Part shown: one piece after another, positions 26,748-34,084 of the stretch
Layout of the letters: each line of letters begins with the position of its first letter
How positions within the stretch are numbered: position 1 is the first letter of the stretch
From: Enhydrobacter aerosaccus
Lineage (GTDB): Bacteria; Pseudomonadota; Alphaproteobacteria; Reyranellales; Reyranellaceae
DNA length: 64,000 nt
Direction: 5' to 3'
Assembly (NCBI RefSeq): GCF_900167455.1
Contig: NZ_FUWJ01000001.1
Location: forward strand, 1,178,001 to 1,242,000
Program-made: the position numbers and the translations under genes
Notes under the pieces: model-generated
What the model saw: the letters and a program-made list of their open reading frames with translations, nothing else
What the model was told of the DNA's origin: nothing
Database searches by the model: none

Positions 26748-27868
26748 CGCAGCAGGCCGCGCGCCGCCAGGTTGCGCATGAGGGCGGAGACACCGAAGGT
26801 CCAGGCTGGAATCTTGTCGCAATGATTCACGGTGTTGGTCAGCGTGCCGAGCTTGGGCGAGCGGATGGATACGCGATCCCCGATGAGGTGGGTGAAGCCT
26901 GTCCCGCCTGGTATCCGGGGCTCGGTGGGGGCGAACAAGGTGCCGGTCATCAGCGCCATTCCATCGGGATACTGATGCGTGCCGCCCATGGCCTGCATCA
27001 CGAGATCGGTCGGGTCACGGCTGATCTTCGACAGGTCGCTTTGTCCGCGCAGGCGGAACTGGTCGGGTCCGGTGACCTCGAGTTCCACCTTCGCCTGGCG
27101 GACGTCATCGAGGCCGAAGGTCTCGTCGAACAGGCGGATGAAGGGCCCGATGGCACAGGAGCCGTTGTTGTCCTTGGCCTGTCCGAGCAGCAGGGCGCTA
27201 CGGCCTTCGATGTCGCGCAGGTTGACGTCGTTGCCGAGGGTTGCGCCGACGATCGTTCCCCGGGCGCTGACGATCAGCGTCACTTCCGGCTCGGGGTTGT
27301 TCCAGTCCGAATCCGGGCGGATGCCAATATCGGCGCCGTATCCCACCGCGGCCATGGGCGGCGCCTTGGTGAAGATCTCGGCATAAGGACCGATGCCGAC
27401 CTCGAGATAGGGAGACCAGGCATCCCGCTCCAGCAATGTCCGCTTCAGTGCCTCCGCCTCGGGGGAGCCCGGGCGGATGGCGCTGACATCGGCCCCAATG
27501 ATGTCGTTCAGTTCCTTCCGAACATGTTCTGCCCGCGTCGGATCGCCCTTGGCATGTTCCTCGATCAGCCGTTCGAGCAGGCTGACGGCGAAGGTGACGC
27601 CCGCGGCCTTAATGGCCTGAAGGTCGATCGGGGCCAGCAACGCGTTGATCAGGTCTTCGAGGGCGCCGATGCGCTGGCCTGGGGAGCGGGCGACGGCAAT
27701 GGGATCGGGCGCATTGCAGAGATCGGTCATGGTGGCGGCCGAACCGCTGATATCGAACACGCCCTCGGCCCGCACCGCCACGATGCTGGGCCCTTCCGGA
27801 TGGCCTTTTCGCCATATCCGGCCGACCAGCGTTCCGCGTGTGCCGTCTTCGGGAAGAATGTCAGCCAT
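26744..27868 (-). CDS. Fumarylacetoacetate hydrolase-family protein
   Basis: 374 aa from ATG 27868; an in-frame GTG at 27895 is an alternative and neither has a strong ribosome site. The C-terminal two thirds carry an FAH-like fold: EVGIGPYAEIFTKAPPM, NNPEPEVTLIVSARGTIVGATLGNDVNLRDIEGRSALL (the metal-binding E-x-E and D of this superfamily), CAIGPFIRL and LMTGTLFAPT. Members cleave C-C bonds or hydrate/dehydrate 2-keto acids. It is divergent from a DapA-family gene 87 bp away, and the two plus the amidase may form one sugar-acid or keto-acid pathway (such proteins are often paired with 2-keto-3-deoxy acid dehydratases and aldolases). Confidence 0.85.
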   Translation of the reverse strand: MADILPEDGTRGTLVGRIWRKGHPEGPSIVAVRAEGVFDISGSAATMTDLCNAPDPIAVARSPGQRIGALEDLINALLAPIDLQAIKAAGVTFAVSLLERLIEEHAKGDPTRAEHVRKELNDIIGADVSAIRPGSPEAEALKRTLLERDAWSPYLEVGIGPYAEIFTKAPPMAAVGYGADIGIRPDSDWNNPEPEVTLIVSARGTIVGATLGNDVNLRDIEGRSALLLGQAKDNNGSCAIGPFIRLFDETFGLDDVRQAKVELEVTGPDQFRLRGQSDLSKISRDPTDLVMQAMGGTHQYPDGMALMTGTLFAPTEPRIPGGTGFTHLIGDRVSIRSPKLGTLTNTVNHCDKIPAWTFGVSALMRNLAARGLLR

Positions 27869-27954
27869 CGAGATCGCCACGCTCGCACCTATCACTGGAC
27901 GTTTCCGGCGCTTCGTTGCAGAAAAGGCGCGCCAATCCCGGGAGAAATAAGATC

Positions 27955-28896
27955 ATGGCCGCTGCGCGGATCAAAGGCGTTCTTTCACCCGTCGTCACGC
28001 CCTTCAAGCGCGATCTGTCGCCGGACGTGGGCCGCTTCGTCGCGCACTGCAAATGGCTCCTGAGTCAGGATTGCGGGCTTGCCATGTTCGGCACCAATTC
28101 CGAAGCCAATTCGATGGCCTCGGAGGAGCGCATGGAGCTCCTCGAGAAGGTCGTCGCGGCCGGTGTGCCGACCGATCGCATGATGCCGGGCACCGGCGCC
28201 TGCTCGATCGTCGAGGCCGCCAAGGTGACGGCGCATGCCACCAAGCTTGGCGTCGGCGGCGTCCTCATGCTGCCGCCGTTCTACTACAAGGGCGTTCCGG
28301 AGGAGGGGCTGTTCCGCTTCTACTCGGAGGTGGTGCAGCGTGTCGGAGACGACCGCTTGCGCGTCTATCTCTACCATATTCCGCCGGTGTCGGCGGTGCC
28401 GATCACGCACAAGCTCGTGGAGCGGCTGCTGAAGGCCTATCCCAAGCAGATCGCCGGCATGAAGGATTCGTCCGACGATTGGCCGCATACGCGGAGCATG
28501 ATCGAGGCTTTTGCCAAGGACGGTTTCGACGTCTTTTCCGGCAATGAGAAGCCGCTGATCGAGAACATCAAGGCGGGCGGCGTCGGCTGCATCAGCGCGA
28601 CCGCCAACATCAATCCCGGCAAGATCGCCGAGACCTACAAGGCCTACGCGACGCCAGAAGGCGAGAAGCTGCAGGGCTGGATCAACGAGGTGCGCGGCGT
28701 GATGCAGGGCTATGTCATGATCCCGGCACTCAAGTACTGCATCGCGCATTACGGCAGCGACGCGGCCTGGACGCCTGTGCGTCCGCCGCTGGTCGAGACG
28801 GACGAGAAGACGGGCAAGGACATGATCGCCAAGCTCGACAAGCTCGGCTTCACCATGCCCGGCCTCAAGCAGGCGATGGCGGTCGCCGCGGAGTAG
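27955..28896 (+). CDS. DapA/N-acetylneuraminate lyase-family protein
   Basis: 313 aa from ATG 27955, with GGGAGAAA upstream. TIM-barrel class I aldolase family: SPVVTPFKRD, GTNSEANSMASEERMELLE (substrate-carboxylate loop), the Tyr in YLYHIPP and the Schiff-base Lys in IAGMKDSSDDW. Because true dapA has a GTTGE loop, GTNSEA suggests a keto-acid aldolase or dehydratase rather than lysine biosynthesis. Divergent from the FAH/amidase operon, supporting a joint catabolic role. Confidence 0.88.
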   Translation: MAAARIKGVLSPVVTPFKRDLSPDVGRFVAHCKWLLSQDCGLAMFGTNSEANSMASEERMELLEKVVAAGVPTDRMMPGTGACSIVEAAKVTAHATKLGVGGVLMLPPFYYKGVPEEGLFRFYSEVVQRVGDDRLRVYLYHIPPVSAVPITHKLVERLLKAYPKQIAGMKDSSDDWPHTRSMIEAFAKDGFDVFSGNEKPLIENIKAGGVGCISATANINPGKIAETYKAYATPEGEKLQGWINEVRGVMQGYVMIPALKYCIAHYGSDAAWTPVRPPLVETDEKTGKDMIAKLDKLGFTMPGLKQAMAVAAE

Positions 28897-28897
28897 G

Positions 28898-30232
28898 TCA
28901 GCCTTCCTCGATCCGCGTGATGCGGGCACCGCAAGCGGCAAGCTTTTCGGTCATCCGATCGTAGCCGCGATCGAGGTGGTCGAGACCATCGAGCGTCGTC
29001 GTTCCGGCGGCGCTCAAGCCAGCAATCACGAGGGCGGCTGCCGCCCGGACGTCCATGCAGGTGGCAGTGGCGCCACTCAGACGCTCGACGCCGCGAATGA
29101 CGGCGGTGCGTCCGACCACGGAGATGTTGGCGCCCATCCGCCTCAGCTCGTCGATGTGGCGAAAGCGTTGCTCGAAGATCGTCTCGGTAATGGCGCTGGC
29201 CCCGGCGGCGCGGGTCAGCAGGGCCATGGCAGGCGCCTGCAGGTCGGTGGCGAAGCCGGGATAGGGGCCGGTGGTGATGTCGATGCCCTGCAATCCATCG
29301 GCCCCGCGCCGGGCCACGACGCCGGCATCGGTCTCCTGAAGCGCCACGCCGGCTGTGGCCAGCAGGGACGCTGCCGCGCCAAGCAGCTCGACACGGGCAT
29401 GCGGCAGCAGCAGCTCGCCGTCGGTGATGGCGGCGGCACAGGCGAGGGTACCGAACTCGATACGGTCGGGCAGCACGGTATGGACCGCGCCGCCAAGCGG
29501 CCGCCCGCCATCGATGACGAGCAGGTGGGTTCCGGCGCCGGAGATCGCTGCGCCCATGGCGTTGAGGCAGCTCGCCATGTCGGAGATCTCGGGTTCGCAG
29601 GCGGCGTTGCGGATCGTCGTCCTGCCGCCGGCCAGCGTCGCGGCCAGCATGAGGTTCTCGGTGGCGCCAACGGAGGGCCTCGGCAGCACGATGTCCGCAC
29701 CCTGCAGCCCCGACGGCGCCGCTGCGTGGATCATGCCGTTGTCGATCTCGACGGTGGCGCCCAGCGCCCGCAGACCGGCGACGTGATAGTCGATGCCGCG
29801 CAATCCGATCGCGTCGCCGCCGGGCATCGGCAGGCTGGCCTCACCGCATCGGCCGAGCAGCGCGCCAAGCAGAAGTACCGAGGCGCGCATGCGGGTGACG
29901 AGATCCTGCGCGATATCGCGCGGTTGCAGGCGGTCGGCGCATAGCGTGACCGAGAGTCCTGCCGGGGTGGCGGACCAGTGCATGTCGCAGCCGAGTCGCT
30001 GCAGCAGGGCAGCGAGGACGGCGACGTCGAGATTGCCGGGCACGTTGCGCAGGGTGACGAGATGCGGCGTCAGCAGTGCGGAGACCATCAGGGGCAGCAC
30101 CGCGTTCTTGGCGCCACTGATCGGGTACTCGCCGACAAGAGGGACGCCGCCCTGAATGAGAAGGGTGCGGCCGGTGGCAGGTCGCCACCACGGAGCTGCC
30201 GCGAGCAGAGGGGAGTTCATGACGCGCACCAT
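28898..30232 (-). CDS. murA: UDP-N-acetylglucosamine 1-carboxyvinyltransferase (MurA) with Asp at the active-site Cys position
   Basis: 444 aa. EPSP synthase-like fold with MurA signatures: SGAKNAVLPLMVSALL (catalytic Lys), MRASVLLLGALLGR, PGGDAIGLRGIDYH and the C-terminal MDVRAAAALVIAG Arg. In most bacterial MurA the loop reads PGGCAIG; here residue 140 is Asp (codon GAC at 29813-29815). That substitution occurs naturally in mycobacterial and chlamydial MurA and prevents fosfomycin alkylation. The enzyme transfers enolpyruvate to UDP-GlcNAc in the first committed step of peptidoglycan synthesis. The N-terminal 20-residue extension is longer than usual; ATG 30220 is an alternative start. Whether it is the only murA in the genome cannot be judged here. 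Confidence 0.88.
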   Translation of the reverse strand: MVRVMNSPLLAAAPWWRPATGRTLLIQGGVPLVGEYPISGAKNAVLPLMVSALLTPHLVTLRNVPGNLDVAVLAALLQRLGCDMHWSATPAGLSVTLCADRLQPRDIAQDLVTRMRASVLLLGALLGRCGEASLPMPGGDAIGLRGIDYHVAGLRALGATVEIDNGMIHAAAPSGLQGADIVLPRPSVGATENLMLAATLAGGRTTIRNAACEPEISDMASCLNAMGAAISGAGTHLLVIDGGRPLGGAVHTVLPDRIEFGTLACAAAITDGELLLPHARVELLGAAASLLATAGVALQETDAGVVARRGADGLQGIDITTGPYPGFATDLQAPAMALLTRAAGASAITETIFEQRFRHIDELRRMGANISVVGRTAVIRGVERLSGATATCMDVRAAAALVIAGLSAAGTTTLDGLDHLDRGYDRMTEKLAACGARITRIEEG

Positions 30233-30245
30233 AAGGGAGCGGACG

Positions 30246-30275
30246 TTGACAGTTCCACTGTCGGTGGCCTATAAA
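30246..30275 (+). promoter_or_regulatory. Sigma70-like promoter of the attenuator/GNAT unit
   Basis: TTGACA at 30246-30251 and TATAAA at 30270-30275, 18 bp apart, is the best promoter match I noticed. A perfect palindrome GACAGT-TCC-ACTGTC (30248-30262) overlaps the -35 and could be an operator. Seven bases beyond the -10 is the A of the leader ATG (30282), so transcription should begin at or next to the start codon. Confidence 0.7.
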
Positions 30276-30281
30276 ATCTCT

Positions 30282-30332
30282 ATGACCACGAACCTGCTCC
30301 AGAAGGGTTGGTATTTTACGTCGCTCACATAG
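30282..30332 (+). CDS. 16-aa leader peptide with Trp-Tyr-Phe run
   Basis: The frame ATG 30282 to TAG 30332 encodes MTTNLLQKGWYFTSLT. Trp, Tyr and Phe occupy consecutive codons 10-12 (30309-30317). Its ATG falls 7 nt beyond the -10 hexamer, so the transcript would carry no Shine-Dalgarno, i.e. a leaderless reading frame as described for the rhizobial trp leader peptide. It is directly followed by an intrinsic terminator with an alternative pairing arm starting at the stop codon. The layout is that of an attenuator leader peptide responsive to charged aromatic tRNAs or to ribosome slowing. Confidence 0.7.
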   Translation: MTTNLLQKGWYFTSLT

Positions 30333-30389
30333 GCGGCGCGAAGGGTCACGACCAAACGAAGCCGCCGCATCCCGGCGGCTTCTTTGTTT
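30332..30389 (+). terminator. Attenuator: intrinsic terminator with competing antiterminator arm
   Basis: Terminator stem GAAGCCGCCG / CGGCGGCTTC (30358-30367 and 30373-30382), loop CATCC, then TTTGTTT (30383-30389). An upstream arm GGCGGC (30332-30337), which begins inside the leader stop codon, is complementary to GCCGCC (30361-30366), the left arm of the terminator. Pairing of the two would block the terminator. A ribosome finishing the leader peptide would cover the upstream arm; one stalled at codons 10-12 would leave it free. Confidence 0.75.
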
Positions 30390-30435
30390 CTGGATAGGCC
30401 TCCGGGTCGCGGCGGGACCGCAGACGGAGGATGAG

Positions 30436-30900
30436 ATGTCGATCGTTGAAGCACAATTGCGTAGCCCGGTGGCGCTACCGCCTTCGATTCGGGTGCGCCT
30501 GGCCGGGGCCCGCGACTGTGACGAACTGTGCAGCTTGCTGGACAATCCCGCCTATGCCCGCGAGCAGGTGATGGCGTGGATGACGGATCCTGCCACGACC
30601 CTGTTGGTGGCCCAGAGCGAGATTGGGGTGCTGGGCGTGGCCGTGTTGATGACACGCGTTGTGGCAAGACCCGAAGGCGGCATCCGCAAGATCGTCGAGG
30701 TCGACAACCTCGTTGTCCGCGCCGATCAGCGGGGCCGGCGCATCGGTCGGCGACTGCTGGCGGCGGCGGTCGAATGGTCGCGTCAGCGCCGGGCGGTTCA
30801 GGTCGAAGCCTTTGTCGGAGAAGTCGATCGCGATGCCCGCCGGTTCTATGAAAGCTTCGGCTTCGCCCGGTCGAGCGATCGCCTCGTGCTGGCGGCGTGA
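30436..30900 (+). CDS. GNAT-family N-acetyltransferase under attenuator control
   Basis: 154 aa from ATG 30436 with GGAGG 5 nt upstream. The acetyl-CoA-binding motif A is VDNLVVRADQRGRRIGRRLLAAA (R-G-x-x-I-G) at about residues 94-117, and the C-terminal motif B is ARRFYESFGF. It transfers an acetyl group to an unknown amine. It is the only gene downstream of the attenuator on this strand; the next gene is convergent. The leader suggests expression rises when aromatic aminoacyl-tRNA is short or translation is inhibited; acetylation of an amino acid, peptide or antibiotic would fit, but the acceptor is not readable. Confidence 0.9.
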   Translation: MSIVEAQLRSPVALPPSIRVRLAGARDCDELCSLLDNPAYAREQVMAWMTDPATTLLVAQSEIGVLGVAVLMTRVVARPEGGIRKIVEVDNLVVRADQRGRRIGRRLLAAAVEWSRQRRAVQVEAFVGEVDRDARRFYESFGFARSSDRLVLAA

Positions 30901-30902
30901 GA

Positions 30903-31373
30903 TCAGCCGAAACCAACCACGAGCGAATAAGCCAGAGCGATCCAGGCGACGATGCCCAGCATCATGGATAGCGTGAAGATGGCCGCGAGCCAGGTCCCGC
31001 GTACATTGAGCAGCATGTTCGGGGCCGCGACGGCGAGCAGTTCGACCAGGAGCCAGAACGGAAACCCGAGGAGGCGGGGCAGCAACGGCTCCCGCCGGAA
31101 GGCGTCGCGATAGACGCCGGAGGGAAGATATCCAGGAGGCGGTGGGGCCGGTGGCGCGCCTCGATTGGAGGTGTCCGTCGGGATGTCCGCTTCCTGAGGA
31201 GGTGTGGTGGCGCTTGCGGCTGGCGCCTGGACGACTCCGAGGGCGTCCGACCAGCTGGCCTTATGCAGGCGCAGGAAGTCGTTCGCTTTGCGAATGGCGG
31301 CGAGCACCTCGCCGTCATGCTCGCTCTGGGTCAGGTTCAGCAGCTTCGCGAGTCGATCCTTATCCAGTTCCAC
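30903..31373 (-). CDS. DUF2786-like protein with C-terminal membrane helices
   Basis: 156 aa from GTG 31373, preceded by GGGGG; the longer open frame upstream overlaps the GST gene and is unsupported. Residues 1-40 (LAKLLNLTQSEHDGEVLAAI, then RKANDFLRLHKASWSDAL) match the short helical DUF2786-type module. A Pro/Ala-rich linker (about 45-75) leads to a segment that ends with two hydrophobic helices (FPFWLLVELLAVAAPNMLL and IFTLSMMLGIVAWIALAYSL). Function unknown. It lies 20 bp downstream of the GST gene on the same strand. Confidence 0.7.
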   Translation of the reverse strand: MELDKDRLAKLLNLTQSEHDGEVLAAIRKANDFLRLHKASWSDALGVVQAPAASATTPPQEADIPTDTSNRGAPPAPPPPGYLPSGVYRDAFRREPLLPRLLGFPFWLLVELLAVAAPNMLLNVRGTWLAAIFTLSMMLGIVAWIALAYSLVVGFG

Positions 31374-31393
31374 CCATACCCCCGGTCGGTTCC

Positions 31394-32050
31394 CTAGGCC
31401 GGCTCGCTCTCGCGTCGCTCCCACATTCTCTTGAAGGCGGGACGATCGTGGCAAGCTGCCAGCCAGGCCTTCACCCTTGGGGCGCTCTCGAACAGTTCCG
31501 GCGCCGGTAAAGCATAGCGCACGATTTCCGCAACGTTGAGGTCGGCCACGGTGAAGCGTCCGCCGACGAGGTATCCCGTCGCGGCCAAAGCCTTGTCCAG
31601 GACCGCGAACGGCGCCCGCAGGGCGGCCACCGCGGCATCGGCGATCTTGGCGTCCTTGATGCCGGACGGGTTGCCGACCCGGTGATAGGCCACGTTCAGG
31701 GCGTTGGTTTCGAGCTCGGTCGCGGCCCACAAGGCCCACATCGTCATCTGGCCGTCCTCGGCGACATCGGCCGGCGCCAAGGGACCACCATGCTTCCTGG
31801 CAAGATAGAGGTTGATGGCCAGCGACTCGTGCAGGACCAGCCCGTCATCCTCGATCGAGGGGATATGGCCGTTCGGATTGATCTTCAGGAACTCCGGCGA
31901 CCGGGTGTTGATCGGCGCGCCGGGAGCGGCCGCATCGGGAAGTCGATAGTGCTGGATCACCGGCACATGCTTGAAGGGGATTCCGAGCTCGTCTGCGAGC
32001 CAGAGATTGCGCGAGGCGCGCGAGCGATAGACGCCGTAGATGGTCAACAT
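31394..32050 (-). CDS. Glutathione S-transferase family protein
   Basis: 218 aa. N-terminal thioredoxin-like half starts [21 protein letters not shown] and contains [28 protein letters not shown] (cis-Pro and Glu-Ser GSH contacts). C-terminal helical half includes [17 protein letters not shown]. Cytosolic glutathione-dependent enzyme, distinct from the GST at 19.9 kb. A short palindrome CCTGT-CTA-ACAGG (32058-32070) lies directly upstream of the start, between it and the divergent cupin gene, and might be an operator. Confidence 0.9.
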   Translation of the reverse strand: MLTIYGVYRSRASRNLWLADELGIPFKHVPVIQHYRLPDAAAPGAPINTRSPEFLKINPNGHIPSIEDDGLVLHESLAINLYLARKHGGPLAPADVAEDGQMTMWALWAATELETNALNVAYHRVGNPSGIKDAKIADAAVAALRAPFAVLDKALAATGYLVGGRFTVADLNVAEIVRYALPAPELFESAPRVKAWLAACHDRPAFKRMWERRESEPA

Positions 32051-32151
32051 GACGCGGCCTGTCTAACAGGTGTGTTTGCAAAAGTCCGCGCGAATAATCT
32101 GCACTGGCGCCGGAGCTTGTTGATGACCGCGCGGAGCGTTAGGCTTCCCTC

Positions 32152-32505
32152 ATGACCGACATGCGCAGCCTCGCTCCGGTGAAGGATGCGAGCCACCTCT
32201 ACGAGGTGGAACGGCGCGCGCGCCACGCGGCGCGTCCCGGGTTCCACATCAGCGAATTGCAGCTTTCACCGACCCAGAAAGTGCCCTGGCACTATCACAC
32301 CAATATCAGCGACACGTTTTACGTGCTCGAAGGTCAGATGCGGCTGTTCCTTCAGAACCCGAAACAGGACGTCCGGCTGGGGCCAGGAGAGAGCTTCGTC
32401 GCGGCCGCCAGACGTCCCCATCTGGTGACCAATGCCGGCACGACTTCGCTCACCTTTTTGATCCTGCAGGGCGTCGGCGAGTACGATTACGTGCCGCTGG
32501 TATGA
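32152..32505 (+). CDS. Cupin-domain protein
   Basis: 117 aa single-domain beta barrel. Cupin motif 1 is PWHYHTNISDTFYVLEGQMRLF (His-x-His, Glu ligands) and motif 2 is LGPGESFVAAARRPHLVTN (His ligand), so a metal site is present. Probably a small metal-dependent isomerase, dioxygenase or ligand-binding protein; nothing more specific can be said. Divergent from the GST gene and convergent with the AMP-ligase gene. Confidence 0.88.
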   Translation: MTDMRSLAPVKDASHLYEVERRARHAARPGFHISELQLSPTQKVPWHYHTNISDTFYVLEGQMRLFLQNPKQDVRLGPGESFVAAARRPHLVTNAGTTSLTFLILQGVGEYDYVPLV

Positions 32506-32530
32506 TGCAGTAGCCAGCAGGCCGAGGAAA

Positions 32531-34081
32531 TCAGGTGATCGCCGGCTTGTCGGCGCCGACGAACTGGACGCGCAGTTCGCGCTTCAGGACCTTGCCGGTG
32601 GCGTTGCGCGGCAGTGCCTCGACGAAGGCGATCGATTGCGGAACCTTGAACTTTGCGAGCTTGCCCAGGCAGTGGCGGATGACATCCGCTTCCTCGAGCG
32701 GCTGATCGGCCTTGCGCACGATGATCGCCAGCCCGACCTCACCCCAGCGTTCGTTGGGTATGCCGATGATGGCCGCATCCGCCACCTGCGGCAGCTGGAA
32801 CAGCACGTTCTCGACCTCGGCCGGATAGACGTTCTCGCCGCCGGAGATGTACATGTCCTTCCAGCGGTCGACGATATAGATGAAGCCCTCGTCGTCCATG
32901 CGCGCGGCATCGCCGGTGTGCAGCCAACCGTCGCTGAAGGCATTGGCGGTCGCCTCGGGCTTGTTCCAGTAGCCCGGCGTGATGTTCGGTCCCTTGATCA
33001 GCAGTTCGCCGACCACGCCGCGCGCAACGTCATGGCCGGCCTCGTCCACGATGCGGATCGCCGTGTGCATCATCGCCTTGCCGGCCGAGCCGAGCTTGCG
33101 GATCGCATCGCTGGCATCGAGCATCGTCCCGGCGGGACTGGTCTCGGTCATGCCCCAACCCTGAACCAGCGGGACACCGCGCTCGGTCCATCCCTCCAGG
33201 ATCGCCAGGGCGCAGGGGGCGCCGCCGACGCCGGCAATCTGCAGGCGTGTCAGATCGGCGCTCTGGAAATTGGGATGCTGCATCATGAACTGGTAGGGCG
33301 CTGGTACCGCGAAGAAGTGAGTGATGCCCAGCGCCGGATCGGAGATGTAGTCGAGGGCAAGTCCCGGGTCGAAACTACGCATGACCAGGATGGTGCCCCC
33401 GGCATGCAGAACGGGATTGGCATAACAGTTGAGCCCACCGGTATGGAACAGCGGCAGCACCACGAGCTGGACGGTAAGCGGCGAGATCAGGGCGGGGATG
33501 CCCAGATTGACGCAGTTCCAGAACACCATGCCGTGGGTGATGATCGCTCCCTTGGGATGGCCGGTGGTGCCCGAGGTGTACATCACCATGCCGATATCGT
33601 CGTGCGTCAGAGCGATCGGGTCGGGGACGGCGTGACCGCCTGCCAGGGCGCGTTCGTAGGCGCCGTCCGGCCGCTCGTGATCGATCTCGAGCAGATGAGG
33701 CAATTTGCAGAGATGAGCGAGCTTGGAAGCCGCTTCGGAGAAGCTGCTGTCGTGAATCAGTAATTTGGGCGTCGAATCGCCGAGGATGTATTCGAGTTCG
33801 GGGACTGTGAGCCGCCAGTTGAGGGGCAGCATGATCGCGCCAAGCCGGCCGCAGGCAAACTGCAGCTCGAAATACTCAGCGCAGTTGGGGGCGAGCAGGG
33901 CAATGCGATCACCTTTGCCGATGCCAAGCGCCGCCAAGGCCGCGGCGAGTCGATTGGTCCGATGATGAAGGTCGGCGTAACTGAACTTCCGCGCCGTCTG
34001 GAGGTCGTGGATCGCAAGCTGGTGCGGGCGGCGGCCGGCATGATGGGCGATCCAGTCGTAATAGGGAGGGGCTCCAGCCAT
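32531..34081 (-). CDS. Acyl-CoA synthetase (AMP-forming)
   Basis: 516 aa adenylate-forming enzyme. P-loop MYTSGTTGHPKGAIITHG (about residues 167-184), core motif GWGMTETSPAG, hinge DGWLHTGDAARMDDEGFIYIVDRWKDMYISGGENVYPAEVE and C-terminal Lys in PRNATGKVLKRELR are all intact. It activates a fatty, aryl or short-chain acid to its CoA thioester. It begins 3 bp after the stop of a half-length relative, so the two are cotranscribed. Confidence 0.93.
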   Translation of the reverse strand: MAGAPPYYDWIAHHAGRRPHQLAIHDLQTARKFSYADLHHRTNRLAAALAALGIGKGDRIALLAPNCAEYFELQFACGRLGAIMLPLNWRLTVPELEYILGDSTPKLLIHDSSFSEAASKLAHLCKLPHLLEIDHERPDGAYERALAGGHAVPDPIALTHDDIGMVMYTSGTTGHPKGAIITHGMVFWNCVNLGIPALISPLTVQLVVLPLFHTGGLNCYANPVLHAGGTILVMRSFDPGLALDYISDPALGITHFFAVPAPYQFMMQHPNFQSADLTRLQIAGVGGAPCALAILEGWTERGVPLVQGWGMTETSPAGTMLDASDAIRKLGSAGKAMMHTAIRIVDEAGHDVARGVVGELLIKGPNITPGYWNKPEATANAFSDGWLHTGDAARMDDEGFIYIVDRWKDMYISGGENVYPAEVENVLFQLPQVADAAIIGIPNERWGEVGLAIIVRKADQPLEEADVIRHCLGKLAKFKVPQSIAFVEALPRNATGKVLKRELRVQFVGADKPAIT

Positions 34082-34084
34082 GGT

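Noticed and set aside
32058..32070. CCTGT-CTA-ACAGG palindrome upstream of the second GST
   Set aside because: Only 5 bp per arm; could be chance. Mentioned in the GST entry but not called as an operator.
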